A stretch of 64,000 bases of DNA. Origin: Serripes groenlandicus (Eukaryota; Mollusca; Bivalvia; Cardiida; Cardiidae). Both the position numbers and the translations under genes were made by a program. Positions within the stretch are counted from its first letter, which is position 1. The number at the start of each line of letters is the position of its first letter. Below the pieces are notes generated by a model. The model saw only the letters and a list, made by a program, of their open reading frames with translations, made no database searches and had not been told where the DNA came from. The stretch is from NCBI GenBank assembly GCA_031761405.1, contig JASEVX010000008.1, positions 42,813,269 to 42,877,268 of the forward strand. The letters run 5' to 3'. Positions 9,901 through 20,154 of this stretch are shown piece by piece.

Positions 9901-12900
9901 ATCACGGCGTTTCCTGGGTAAGTTACCAGTACTACTTGGCCATTTATCCTGACACCTGCAAGTCAATGGTAATGTATATCACGGCGTTTCATGGGTAAGT
10001 TACCAGTACTACTGGTCAATTTATCCTGACACCAGCAAGTCAATGGTAATGTATATCACGGCGTTTCATGGGTAAGTTACCAGTACTACTGGTCAATTTA
10101 TCCTGACACCAGCCAGTCAGTCGTAATGTATATCACGGCGTTTCCTGGGTAAGTTACCAGTACTTCTTGTCCAATTATACTGACACCAGCTAGTCAGTCG
10201 TAATGTATGTCACGGCGTTTCCTGGGTAGGTTACCAGTACTACAGGTCCATTTATCCTGGCATAAGCAAGTCAATCGTGATGCTTACCCCGCAACCATGA
10301 GCGCCAAGGAGGGAAAAGCCGTAACTACCATTTTAAAGCTTTTGTTCCGAATGTATCAAAGACGATTAGTAAGTATTTACAGTTAAAAACTTAGTAAAAC
10401 AAAAATATGAAGTTTTAGAAACATAACTCTAGAAGACCTGAACGTGTGAACAAATGAGTTTTTAATGGGAAATTGTACATTTTTTTTTCTAACACTATTG
10501 GCCATTTCCCATCTATACACAATGAAGGATTTGAGCGTGATCTAAATGCAGTATGTCACTCTACGTTTCCGGAACTACTTTTGGCCGTTGAAATTCCCTC
10601 CCGCGTATATTTCATACAACGTTTCTTAGTGCGCATGCGTTACTACGTTGTGCTTGACAGATCAGCTTATGCAACCGCACAATCCGATCAAGGTTTTACA
10701 CTGTTTAGATATTATATACGCGTGCTTGTTAGAACATTCCTTCTGCTTGTGTAGATAGATTATTATAAGACGGAGCAGATGGACAGGCTGATCTGAACGT
10801 GCACTGTTCAGATGTGCCAATGTGTACTTTTTCCAACGGATGGACTCATTTAAAGTCATACATTATAGTATTTGTACGGCAGCTCTAAAGGGACACACAC
10901 GATTTTTTTTTTATCTCGTGCGCACGAGATACTAAGTCGTTCGAACGAGATAAGTATCTCGTGCGAACGAGATACTAAGTCGTGCGATCGAGATACTATC
11001 TCGTGCGCACGAGATAAAAACAAATTCGTATGTAATTTATAAAAATGTGTGTGTCCCTTTAGAGTTGCCGTAGGAAGCTCTAAAAGGACACACACGATTT
11101 GTTTTATCTCGTGCGCACGAGATACTATGTCGTGCGAACGAGATATCAAGTCGTGCGAACGAGATAAGTATCTTGTGCGCACGAGATACTAAGTCGTGCG
11201 AACGAGATACTATCTCGTGCGCACGAGATAAAAAAAAAATCGTATGTAATTTATAAAAATGTGTTTGTCCCTTTAGAGCTGCCGTATATTTGTACGTGCT
11301 GCTTAAAGTTCCAAATAACGAGATTAACGTTCAATAATTAACAATATATTCTATGTCAAAGGAAACCTTACATTCGATAAAATGCGATCAGTAAAGATCC
11401 AAACCAGCATGCAACGCCCTTCAGTCAGATCAGGATATTCCATGTTGGCCAATCGATTGCAAAATAGTCATTGAAGCCTTCACATGAGGTTAGGAGGTTC
11501 GTAAACGCGATTATAAATATGTAATTTTAATAGCAATTGTAATAAACTCTGACGGATGGAACAGATGATTCTGTGAAGCCGATGTCATCAGCACCCTCTG
11601 ACCAGTGCCTAAACTGTTGGCAGCTCACCTCAATATGTTTATATTGATATTACTTGAAATATATACGGACTAATTCCAATACATAGCTGGACAATTCCAC
11701 ATTCATTGGATGGGTTATTACCAAACGTTCAGAGTGCCGGATATCGCTTGGATTGGCTCTTTTATAAAGTCAAACGTGTGCAAGGGATCACCTCAGTTAA
11801 GCGGCCAAATTATATCAAACAGTAACTTGAAGATTTACTAAACAACTTATTCTTCTTTATTTCCATTGTATTAAGCAGCCATGATCACCTCAGTTAAGCG
11901 GCCAAATTATATCAAACAGTAACTTGAAGATTTACTAAACAACATATTCTTCTTTATTTCCATTGTATTAAGCAGCCATCTGTGGTAAGAATCCAAAGTG
12001 TGACTCTCCCCTGGGTTGATGCTTACATCTAAAACAAGTTTGACTATACTTACGTTGGTGTTCTTTCTATATCATGTACCAGAATAGTAAGAATGCTCGA
12101 AGACTTCGGTAGATTGGGTAGTTCATACTGACTAAAATAACTGAAATGATAGATGTTGTTTAGTTTAAACTTATTTATTTTACATCGATTGCGAAAAAAG
12201 CTTGCAGCTTATATAAATCAAGCTCGATGTCTGCTTCCCGGAATAGTTAAGCAATACCCGCGCCGTTTGTGTGGACAAATCTCAAAGGCAGAACCCGCTT
12301 ATCACGGGATTCGAACCAGGGAACTTTGGTATGAGAGTTTGACGCTACTGTCTTCCACACACTGTTGTTTCAGTGATTGGTTAACACATAACCCAGATGT
12401 TATAAAGGATCTTATACAGCAATGTAAGGCATTCACTTAGAATGTGAATTTTATAGTCATTTAAACTACCTTTTATTTCCGTGTTCATCGAGTAAGACTG
12501 CATGCATTTTGAGAATATTTTGCCTGGTGTACTTTGCCCATACATCGGGGATTATTTAGCTATTTGGCACTGTGTCAAATCGGCTATAAATAAAGCGTTT
12601 TGATAGAGGAAGTGTTAATGCACTCAACACCAAAGCATTTTAAAGGGAGATCAAATTAACTTCCGCTATCCTAAGTCATTACTAATAGCCAGATTGGCAC
12701 AGAAATCAGCTTGAAAGGACCTTTGCTTAATATTTCTAGTGCATATTCGGTATAGTGAAAGCTGAGATTATCCTATCACTTGATACGGACGATTTAAGCA
12801 CAAAATGTTATGGCCTAAATACCTGTTTTGGTCAAAGGCTGCTCTTAATGGATTGCTGCCATTTAACATAAGCTGAACCAATCCGTCTTCTTTGAGAGAA

Positions 12901-15900
12901 CTTGCAAACTGAAAATGAAAATAAATCAAACGATGATTATATTTTCGGTGTTCAACAGTATTTCGTTTCTCGTACTTAAAACCGGGCATTTCACACAGCT
13001 GCGGCTACTTATCCGTTTGTTTAATATAACAAATATGCATCAGACGATTCTTAAAACGTTTTTGCTCCGGCAGAAATATGACAAATCTCTATAAATGAAA
13101 ATAGAATTATCAAATAGAATTGAAAACATTGTGGCAAAAGGATAAATTTCATTAGCAATTTCTCATTTTTCCACAATATCTTCAAAAGAACTATGCTGCA
13201 GAGTGTGTTTGCAAGTCGAAAAGGGTTATCTTACAGAACAATCACCCTCTATCTCTTTCATGATAACCAAAACGTCCGTTTCTTACATGCAGCGAATCTA
13301 GAGCAGACGACTTTGAAAACATCTTTTCTCCTTCGGAAATATGAAAAATCTGTATCAGTTATATCACGGCGTTTTCAGGGTTGGTTGGTAACCAGTTCTA
13401 CTGGCCCATTCATTTGAACTAACCGCACAGTCCTGAGCGCTAAGATGGAAACTCACTACTCCCATTTTAAAAGTATTTGGCATGATCCATCCAGGGATCG
13501 AATCCCGCACTAGATGTACCACTCTACCACTTCATCCACGAGGCGTTTAGCTTAAACAAATGGCCAACAGTAAACACGACTAAAGATACATAGAAACATA
13601 CCGTTTTTGATGCTCCTCCCCAAAACGCACGCCCCGCCTCATTATGTAGAATATCTGGACAGGAAGTGTAATTGATACCGGGACAGTTTGAACATACAAA
13701 ACCACACCAAGTTAGCCCGTTCACTATATAACCAAGGAAGCTGTCTTCAAGCGTGACGTAATATGACACGTGACGTGAGTATTCATGAGCAATATCATAG
13801 GTCCCTGACCACAGTAAGATCTGAAAAGAAAGTCAACGTACTAAACTAGTATGGTTATCATCCGCTATGTGGCTACATGTACCATCCCCACCAACCCAAA
13901 TGCGTGTGTTTTGAATAAGATAAACAATTTTGGGCATACAGTTTTCCTACATTTCATAGCTGAAAGAATGCTTTGAACATTTCCATATTTTCATTGTTCG
14001 TCATTGTTCTTGCACATTTTCCCCTCATCTACACACATGTGGGAAAACACTATACTTGCTTGCCTGATGACTTTAACCCTTTCGCTGCCATAACGAGCTG
14101 TCTTTCCTAATTACTATACTTGCTTGCCTGATGACTTTAACCCTTTCGCTGCCATAACGAGCTGTCTCTCCTAATTACTATACTTGCTTGCCTGATGACT
14201 TTAACCTTTTCGCTGCCATAACAAGCTGTCTCTCCTAATTACTATACTTGCTTGCCTGATGACTTTAACCCTTTCGCTGCCATAACAAGCTGTCTCTCCT
14301 AATTACTATACTTGCTTGTCTGATGACTTTAACCCTTTCGCTGCCATAACGAGCTGTCTCTCCTAATTACTATACTTGCTTGCCTGATGACTTTAACCCT
14401 TTCGCTGCCATAACGAGCTGTCTCTCCTAATTACTATACTTGCTTGCCTGATGACTTTAACCCTTTCGCTGCCATAACGAGCTGTCTCTCATAATTACTA
14501 TACTTGCTTGCCTGATGACTTTAACCCTTTCGCTGCCATAACAAGCTGTCTCTCCAAATTACTATACTTGCTTGCCTGATGACTTTAACCCTTTCGCTGC
14601 CATAACAAGCTGTCTCTCCTAATTACTATACTTGCTTGCCTGATGACTTTAACCCTTTCGCTGCCATAACAAGCTGTCTCTCCTAATTACTATACTTGCT
14701 TGTCTGATGACTTTAACCCTTTCGCTGCCATAACGAGCTGTCTATCCTAATTACTATACTTGCTTGTCTGATGACTTTAACCCTTTCGCTGCCATAACGA
14801 GCTGTCTCTCCTAATTACTATACTTGCTTGTCTGATGACTTTAACCCTTTCGCTGCCATAACAAGCTGTCTCTCCTAATTAATCTTCAGTGTATGCCACT
14901 TAGACATTAAATTTTACCAAAACTCCTGTTGGACGAACAATGTATTGGAGTGGTCAAATGTCAATCTCATTAAAATCAGCTCCTATTAACGCTACGCATT
15001 TAGTAAGATCGTGTACTTTAGTCAGATTGGGTCAAATGTTTAACATGGATTAGTCGACTTTGTGAAATTCGTCAGTGAGAGAGATCAACAAATTGTGAAG
15101 ATTCAATACCGCATCTTTACTTCGAGGATATCAAGACTGAATTGTGTCTTTAATGTTTTCAATCGCCATGCCTCAGCATGCGATGATCTTTTATGATAGA
15201 ATTATACCTTCAAAATGACGTCGTTTTCGACGTAATAATGCACTTTTTTGTGATAACAACGACTGTTTTGTAAAATATCAATATAAAGAATGACGCTGAA
15301 ATATTATACAAACCATTAACGTTTTTCTAATTCAATAAACAGCTGGCAGAGAGATTATTTTGCTTAAGATTGACTTACCTTTTCAATGTCTTGTTGTTTA
15401 ACGGCATTAAGAAATGGGAGGTAATCTGTTGCTTTTATGGTTTCGGGGTCTTTACGGATCCATGCGTCAGAAAATGTTGACCATAACTCTGTACAGTTCG
15501 TAACACTGAAAGGAAAGAAACAATTGGATCCTTAGGTGTAGGATAAGTTTCAGCAAAGTTTCACCAAACTCCAAAACTATAAAAGTTTACACTTTGCTCT
15601 AAAGTTGTGCTCAAGTATCTGACTGGTCAAAACAAACGCATTTTCGACATCGACAATTCAAATGCCTGATTTGAAACATAGAGTCATTTCTGAGCACGGA
15701 GAACATTTCAGCTCTACATTGTTTCGGAGCCAAGTGTTCCATACATGTTACGAAAATATACTTTTTCTTGCAGATTTATAACAATAAAGCCTAGGTCATG
15801 CATTCAGGATTTTTACTGCGGTCTTTCATTGAACCATTTCCGGTTAAAATTTGTCAAAAGTCTGATCAAGATCCTGTGATTCGTGGCTGGAAACTTTGAA

Positions 15901-18900
15901 CTTTATCATAATTTGTAAAAATATTTATTTGATCACAACAATCCGATATTGTTCAGGAAGTGGCCCAATTCATCCGTTTCCAGCCGAGTTCGTCCCTATT
16001 TTCCCATTCTCAATCGAATTCTGATCCGATTTGTATCTTTCGCATAGTAAAAAACAACCGAATGTGTCCCGACACTGTCCCGATTTTTTCAAATGCGATC
16101 TGACAGAGATCCGACAGTGACCAGACAGTGAACCGACGCTGACGGAAGACATCCGTTAGAAAACTGTCTCACGTGATAGTCCCGTAGTTCTTCCAACTCT
16201 AGGAAGTGGCTCAGGATCAGAAAAGCCAATGGTCTTCTTCTGCAGCACTTCTTTCAGCTCACACTCGTTGTATATTTGTACGGCTGACGCTGCTCGATTT
16301 GGCCCAACATCAAGCCAGGTAAAGTTAAAGTCCGCTTCTACGAGGGCCATCAGTACTATGGAGAAGAATCCCTCGTTGTTATGATGGTTAGATCCGGTAT
16401 TTGGTTGGCACTTGCACGTATTGTACTCTCCGTCCAATGCACCGCAAGCATCTGCAGATAAATTTATTTGCGATTACCTCTGTAGCGTAATCATCACTCT
16501 TCAGGGACAAACAATGACATGGTGTTACTGTGAACCCTTTAGTCCCACTTCATGATAATGTAACTGTCGTCGGATGCCAGATGCCTCATGGTGCAGGCAA
16601 ACTTCATTCCTGGGTCAAGGGCTTGCCTCTATCAGCTATTGTGTTTAGTGATGCCCAGACCTCATCGTACAGTTCCATGGGCATCCTCATATAATTGATG
16701 ATAGTTTCTAGATCTTCCTCTCTCAGTTCCCTCATCAATGTGTCATACTGGTCGTGCTCCCTTCCGGATATTCAGATTCATGGTGGACTGGTTAAAGTAC
16801 TGTCAAATGACACACACACAAATACATACTCCAGAGCATACCCGTTCCAAAGGACACCGTCCAGACACTCTTCAGACAACACAGAACGTAGTGGTGTTTT
16901 TGATCCGATACAGCAGATTCTGTCACGACATAGTCACGTTTGTAATCCGATTAGACAAAATCGGCTGAGATTCCAGAATGTTACGGGACGCACCTATATG
17001 TCGGAAGTGCTTGGCCGATCTCTCCGGACCATATCAGATCCGTAGGACTCTGTTACGAACGAATACGACTGCGTTCAGACAATGATCGGACATTGCTGAT
17101 CATTGAGGATAGTAATCCGACTTATTCACATTTCGTGTCGTAGCCTTGTCTGATCTCAAACGGGAGACATTATCCAACTGTCTTGACTTTTGACAAATTT
17201 CGTGCAAACCAGTTCAGACGAAATCTTACGCTAATATTTGACAGTTGAGAAGCGACCTTTTCACCCGAGATTATACTGCACTTTTCACGAATGTTGACTA
17301 ACCCTTTAACACATACAACACATATGTAGCTGACGACTTTGAAAACATATAGGCAGAAATATGAAAGAAAACTGAAAGTGAAAGTATTTTATTTGAATAG
17401 AGTTGCACACATTACAACTTGTCAACAGTCTTCTTCTATTGCAGAGGTTTTAGAAAGCATGTGTATGCGGGTTGAAGGCAAGGCAAGTATAACATGAAAC
17501 GCAAAAGTTGTTTAATTTGCGTTTGACGGCATACAGGTTAATAATTCGACTTCTACAAGCTGATTGCGAGGAAAAGTACATTTTAATTAACTGAAGGGAA
17601 ATCATTTTCCATTATAATGCAAAAATCTTTTCAAATAAGTATGTCCATACAAAAACGTACTACAATTGAAGGTTCGGATCAACATTTACATATATTCAGT
17701 TTCATACAAATATTCACAACTCATCAGTAGCTTCTAAAAACCTTTGTAAATAATTTGAAAAACGTTTATTTCTGTCTTTCTTTTTCTCGCCTTCTCATGT
17801 TCTTTCTCATATTGTTTTCATTATTGAGCTGACAATCTCGGGATTGTGAGTTCGAACCCAAGCTCGGCCAGCAAAATGTCCGACCTTTGACACATATCAA
17901 TGCGACGCACGTCATTCGTCTTTCTTTAATGGACTACCAGGCTATGTGGAAGCAACAAGTTGCCTGTAAAGACTGTTACGTCGAGAAAGTGTGTGAAAAA
18001 GCCAGTTAACACATCGAGGGCTTGGCGTGAAACAGTTGTATCTAAAATTGGTATTTTTTTTACCAAGGTTAATCACCTCGCCATAAAGTCTTTATAAGAG
18101 TTAAATCACTTTTCTTGGTAAACAATGTAAATTTAGGTGCCATTGCTCGTTCTGAGCAATGGCACCTAAATTTGCATTGTTTACAAAAGGGTCAAAATTG
18201 CCCCTAAACCAGGGTTTTCAAAATAGGTTTTAAGTTACAACCGTTTCACGCCAAGCCCTCGACATGTGTAGGCGAACTGACCGCCGTGATATGACTGAAA
18301 AGTTGTTGAAAACGGCGTTTAAAAATAATACACCTTTTGTTGCCCTTTGATCACGATGTAGACCATCTTGCAGATTTTTTTTTTTGGTATTATATATACA
18401 CTTAACATCGAAGTAAGAACTGAGCCGTTTTTGCGAGAAAACCATCATTGTGGACTCTGCGTAAAGTATCGACGCGGATCAGCCTAAGCATGCCGTGCAG
18501 GCTAACCCGGACAGACACGTTTCGCCTCCTGTGGATGTTCTGTTTCAGGAATCATTACTCTATACCTTTTTCCCCCTGAGACGGAACATGTCGGCCCGGA
18601 TCAGTCTGCGTAGGCTGATCTGGGTCGATATATTACGCAGATGCCATAATGTTGGTTTTCTCGCGGGACGGCTCAGATATTGAATGTGAAAATCAGAATT
18701 CTCGGCAACGTAGTAGGTCGATCTGAATCTATACAGTTCGCAACTGCTAACATGTACCTTTTCCAATGGACGAGCTCATATACTATATAAGTACCTCCTT
18801 ACCTTGGCGAATTCAGTTGAGTTTTTCGTATTCCTAAATACTCCCAACATCGTCCGATAAAAATCTCTTCGATATTAGGCGTAGTACCAGGACTCGAACT

Positions 18901-18946
18901 TGCTTCGGAAACCAACAACAGTAAACACCATCCAGTCAGAATAAAC
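6817..18946 (-). CDS. ADP-ribosyl cyclase (CD38/CD157-like), gene A
   Basis: Cyclises NAD+ to cyclic ADP-ribose (and usually hydrolyses it), a calcium-signalling ectoenzyme family. Coding exons in transcript order: 18946-18803, 15505-15379, 13820-13602, 12908-12823, 12140-12054, 8185-8099, 6970-6817. Phases agree at every junction and give about 300 residues. The N-terminus has a hydrophobic run (CLLLLVSEASS), then PGTTPNIEEIFIGRCWEY. Catalytic residues of the family are present: W in ILLWSGT (~94), E in TLEDS (~115), W in FWGGAS (~157), E in YELPNL (~198); the W-E spacing of 21 equals that of CD38 and Aplysia cyclase. The C-terminus ends in about 18 hydrophobic residues after NSGTNS, a likely GPI signal. 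The start-codon exon was not found. The introns hold many repeats. Confidence 0.9.
7070..7350. repeat. two tRNA-like SINE heads, shared with gene B
   Basis: Intron 6 of gene A. Two diverged copies of a tRNA-like block ('cacacctggattaacagc' near 7115 and 'cacctggattaatagtc' near 7300) lie about 190 bases apart. The same pair occurs at 51790-52070 in gene B, so it predates the duplication. Confidence 0.55.
7527..7750. mobile_element. TTAA-type MITE (CCCTTTCCC family), shared with gene B
   Basis: Degenerate copy with ends 'cttttcccacatacagacgc' and 'tgtatgtggggaagg' and the inner 'gcagcagacgac' motif. The orthologous copy in gene B is 51389-51605. Confidence 0.6.
7865..8086 (+). mobile_element. 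tRNA-Ser-like SINE with poly-A, shared with gene B
   Basis: The head 'gtggccgagtggttaatg' resembles the D-arm and A box of tRNA-Ser, followed by a B-box-like 'gggttcaatcc'. The tail is 'gcagtgatataattgaa...gaaaacggggtaaaa' ending in an A run. It sits 12 bases from exon CDTGSL. The same insertion is at 51080-51270 in gene B. Confidence 0.75.
8099..8185 (-). CDS. gene A, exon CDTGSL
   Basis: 87 bases, EHCDTGSLVILKEKLESL then FECIENP, like the 'CGAGSL...F.C.ENP' stretch of Aplysia cyclase. Acceptor 'cctgatttcag', donor 'gtaaga'. Confidence 0.9.
8494..8685. mobile_element. TTAA-flanked MITE (CTCTTTCAGCG family)
   Basis: Flanked by TTAA at 8490-8493 and 8686-8689. Left end 'ctctttcagcg', right end 'cggcgctgagaga'. 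The ortholog in the other arm is 50440-50631. Confidence 0.65.
8735..8937. repeat. 40-bp minisatellite, 5 copies, gene A intron 5
   Basis: Unit 'gcttaatggtcttctcagca' followed by 'ttcctcacaggcaacctgct' repeats every 40 bases (8735, 8775, 8815, 8855, 8895). The other arm (50300-50400) has only two or three diverged units. Confidence 0.85.
9010..9140 (-). mobile_element. SINE 3' fragment
   Basis: Antisense SINE tail: 'gtttaacgccgctttcaaca', 'gggtaagttt', 'gtcagtcgtaatgctaaccc'. No tRNA head is recognisable. Confidence 0.55.
9436..10280. repeat. 77-bp minisatellite, about 11 copies, derived from a SINE body
   Basis: Unit starts 'cacggcgtttcctgggtaag', continues 'ttaccagtactactgg' and ends 'gtcgtaatgtatat'. 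Starts at 9441, 9518, 9595 and 9672 give an exact 77-base period. It is an internal expansion of an antisense SINE: the SINE 3' tail precedes it (9395-9440) and its 5' body follows (10260-10330). Lies in intron 5 of gene A. Confidence 0.9.
10875..11072. mobile_element. MITE with ATCTCGTGCGCACGAGAT core, copy 1
   Basis: Terminal inverted repeats 'tacggcagctctaaagggac' and 'gtccctttagagttgccgta' enclose a string of palindromes of the form atctcgtgcgcacgagat with variable spacing. Confidence 0.8.
11072..11287. mobile_element. MITE with ATCTCGTGCGCACGAGAT core, copy 2
   Basis: Abuts copy 1 directly, with ends 'gaagctctaaaaggacacac' and 'tgtccctttagagctgccgta'. The same palindrome string is inside. 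The head-to-tail arrangement suggests tandem insertion or a duplication. Confidence 0.8.
12054..12140 (-). CDS. gene A, exon YELPNL (catalytic Glu)
   Basis: 87 bases, SYFSQYELPNLPKSSSI then LVHDIERTP. The Glu of YELPNL aligns with the catalytic Glu of CD38 (E226) and Aplysia cyclase (E179). Acceptor 'atctatcatttcag', donor 'gtaagt'. Too short for ORF calling; found through its match with the B copy. Confidence 0.88.
12220..12345 (-). repeat. tRNA-like SINE head in intron 4, shared with gene B
   Basis: The minus strand carries a degenerate B box within 'gttcgaatcccgtgataagc'; the stretch matches 46850-46990 in the other arm. The acceptor stem does not pair convincingly, so it is not called a tRNA gene. 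Confidence 0.55.
12823..12908 (-). CDS. gene A, exon LMLNGSNP
   Basis: 86 bases, FASSLKEDGLVQLMLNGSNP to AAFDQN, matching the 'V.VMLNGS' strand of the family. Ends in phase 2; donor 'gtattt'. Confidence 0.9.
13602..13820 (-). CDS. gene A, catalytic exon (LLWSGT, TLEDS, LTWCG, FWGGAS)
   Basis: 219 bases, 73 codons, phase 0 at both ends. Contains three of four catalytic residues and four cysteines (WCG, VCSNC, SCP). Acceptor 'ctttcttttcag', donor 'gtatgt'. Confidence 0.92.
14051..14883. repeat. 64-bp minisatellite, 13 copies, gene A intron 2
   Basis: Unit 'tatacttgcttgcctgatga' + 'ctttaaccctttcgctgcca' + 'taacgagctgtctctcctaa' + 'ttac', period exactly 64 (14051, 14115, 14179...). Copies are nearly identical, differing mainly at g/a in 'taac[g/a]agctg' and c/t in 'ttg[c/t]ctg'. 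The other arm has one copy (about 43850-43910, reverse). The unit includes the end of a TTAA MITE ('ttaaccctttcgctgcca'). Confidence 0.95.
15379..15505 (-). CDS. gene A, exon NCTELW
   Basis: 127 bases, VTNCTELWSTFSDAWIRKDP to DIEK. Corresponds to CD38 exon 2 (the 'C..LW..F..A' block). Acceptor 'ctttcctttcag', canonical donor 'gtaagt'. Confidence 0.9.
15756..17175. mobile_element. Harbinger-containing insertion specific to gene A intron 1
   Basis: Sequence on either side (15600-15755 and 17180-17290) aligns in reverse with gene B intron 1 (43080-43270 and 42940-43035), where the two flanks are only about 50 bases apart. Boundaries are approximate. Subterminal DNA at 15955-16150 and 16860-17110 is rich in 'gatccg/cggatc'-type motifs, as in Harbinger ends. 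No exact TIR was fixed. Confidence 0.65.
16157..16760 (-). pseudogene. PIF/Harbinger transposase (DDE_Tnp_4, HARBI1/ALP1-like), decayed
   Basis: Minus strand, about 16758-16622 reads LMRELREEDLETIINYMRM then MELYDEVWASLN, and 16600-16550 reads KFACTMRHLAS with a frame break between. 16437-16157 reads MDGEYNTCK, HHNNEGFFSIVLMALVEAD, then WLDVGPN and QIYNECELKEVL. These are the N-terminal helix region and first catalytic-Asp region of PIF/Harbinger transposases. The piece carrying the later Asp and Glu is missing. The copy lies in intron 1 of gene A and has no counterpart in gene B. Confidence 0.85.
17302..17480. mobile_element. TTAA-type MITE (CCCTTTCCC family), degenerate
   Basis: Left end 'accctttaacacatacaaca' with 'gctgacgactttgaaaacat', right end near 'tgtatgcgggttgaagg'. 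The inner region is diverged. Confidence 0.45.
17827..18010 (+). mobile_element. tRNA-derived SINE, 5' part
   Basis: Head 'gattgtgagttcgaacccaa' (B box), 'gctcggccagc', then 'gcgacgcacgtcattcgtc' and 'aagcaacaagttgcc', as in the full copies at 33312 and 39716. The 3' end is replaced by the MITE at 18014. Confidence 0.65.
18014..18262. mobile_element. MITE with CGAGGGCTTGGCGTGAAAC ends, copy 1
   Basis: Near-perfect terminal repeats ('tcgagggcttggcgtgaaac' / 'gtttcacgccaagccctcga') enclose a central palindrome around 'aggtgccattgctcgttctg'. The second copy is at 45936-46183. Two copies in one window and no ORF suggest a non-autonomous DNA element. Confidence 0.8.
18421..18675. mobile_element. 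MITE, GAGCCG family
   Basis: Ends 'tgagccgtttttgcgagaaa' and 'tttctcgcgggacggctca'; internal 'gatcagtctgcgtaggctga' palindrome. Lies in intron 1 of gene A. Confidence 0.75.
18803..18946 (-). CDS. gene A, signal/N-terminal exon
   Basis: Encodes FILTGWCLLLLV (signal-peptide core), then PGTT and IGRCWEY. Acceptor 'ttttgccag' and donor 'gtaagg'. It enters in phase 2 and no in-frame ATG lies before the upstream stop, so a short upstream exon must supply the initiator. Confidence 0.8.
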
Positions 18947-19836
18947 CTGGCAAAATCAAAGAACTGCCAGTTTTGTATTTTGTCGAATCATCAGAGGGTG
19001 CAAGGTCGAATGAGATGTAGACGTATATCGACTATCGTCAATACTTAAACGGTGGAAGACATTACTGCAATGATAGATCGTCGGTCTTTCGTAACAAAGG
19101 TCCGTTGGTTCTACTCCGTTAAGAGCAGATACATATTTTGGATGCTTGCACAATCGGCCCGAATATTGGTTAGTTTTCAAGGGAGCTGACATAGTGCGTG
19201 ATAAATACAGTCTGAAATATTGTTTCACCCATAGGGACCTGGCAGCTTATAAAACAAATGAAATTGAAACTCTATTATACAGACAATAGATTATCATTTT
19301 TTTTTTTTTAAACAGCGTGCCAGGACCCTATGGTTTCGCCCACGATCTTAAATAGGTAAGTTTGATACTTATTAAAGTATGGACCATGTTATGCAAAAAC
19401 CAGCCTTCGTACAAATGTGCGACCAGCAAAGATCCAGATCAGAAGTCGCGATCGATGTTTTCTATCCCGTTGGCCAATCATCCTAGAAGCTCCTGAAAAA
19501 CGTTCGTGACTAAAAAACTGACTATAAAAGAACGAAATTTGATTGTAATCGTCATAAAGTGTACAACATTCGAAGGTCGGGTTTTGTTTGGCGTGGCTAT
19601 GTTAGGCTACTCGGACTAATGCGTTCGGGAAAACGTAATTCAGCTCTACCGATCACAGTTCTTTAAGTCCTCCCATAAGTGTTTACGAAATTAGTATCGC
19701 GTTGTGAAAATGAGCCCGTAAACCCGATATTTTTCAAGAATAGAAAAACAACGAGCGTAAGTATACATGAACCTCACTCCTCTGTTATCGAAAGCGATGG
19801 TCCGAGTAACCTATTCAGAGGTCAGCGGTCCATTAT

Positions 19837-20058
19837 CCCTTTCCCTCATACGACAATTCTGCAGCAGGCGACTTGGAACATATTTTGTCGAAAAAATAAA
19901 AATCTCTATAACTGAATGGATACCCTATGACTAAAAGTGGAAAACATTGTGGCAAAAGGAGAAATTGCTCGTTTTGAGCAATTTCTTCTTTTGTCACTAT
20001 GTTTTTAAAAAGCCGTCTGCTGTAGAGGCGTCAGAAAGCGTCTATATGAGGGAAAGGG
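19837..20058. mobile_element. TTAA MITE, CCCTTTCCC family
   Basis: Left 'ccctttccctcatacgacaa', right 'cgtctatatgagggaaaggg' followed by TTAA. The central hairpin is 'aaattgctcgttttgagcaatttc'-like. The left flank has TTAT instead of TTAA. Confidence 0.75.
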
Positions 20059-20154
20059 TTAAATCCAAGTTACATTATCATCACAGTGTATGTATAACTT
20101 AGCCTAATAAAGATTGTGTAATGGATCCTCTGCTGGCTTAAATACCCGTAACCC

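Noticed and set aside
10856..11182. 108-codon ORF with SRSHDLVSRSHEI repeats
   Set aside because: Translation of the palindromic ATCTCGT MITE pair, not a protein.
16695..17045. 116-codon plus-strand ORF
   Set aside because: Antisense to the Harbinger N-terminal region, where the minus strand carries the recognisable motifs.
15847..17200. 16-base inverted pair (15847-15862 and 17185-17200) as Harbinger TIRs
   Set aside because: The 17185 copy also exists at the matching site of gene B (about 43020), which lacks the insertion, so it is flank rather than a clean element end.
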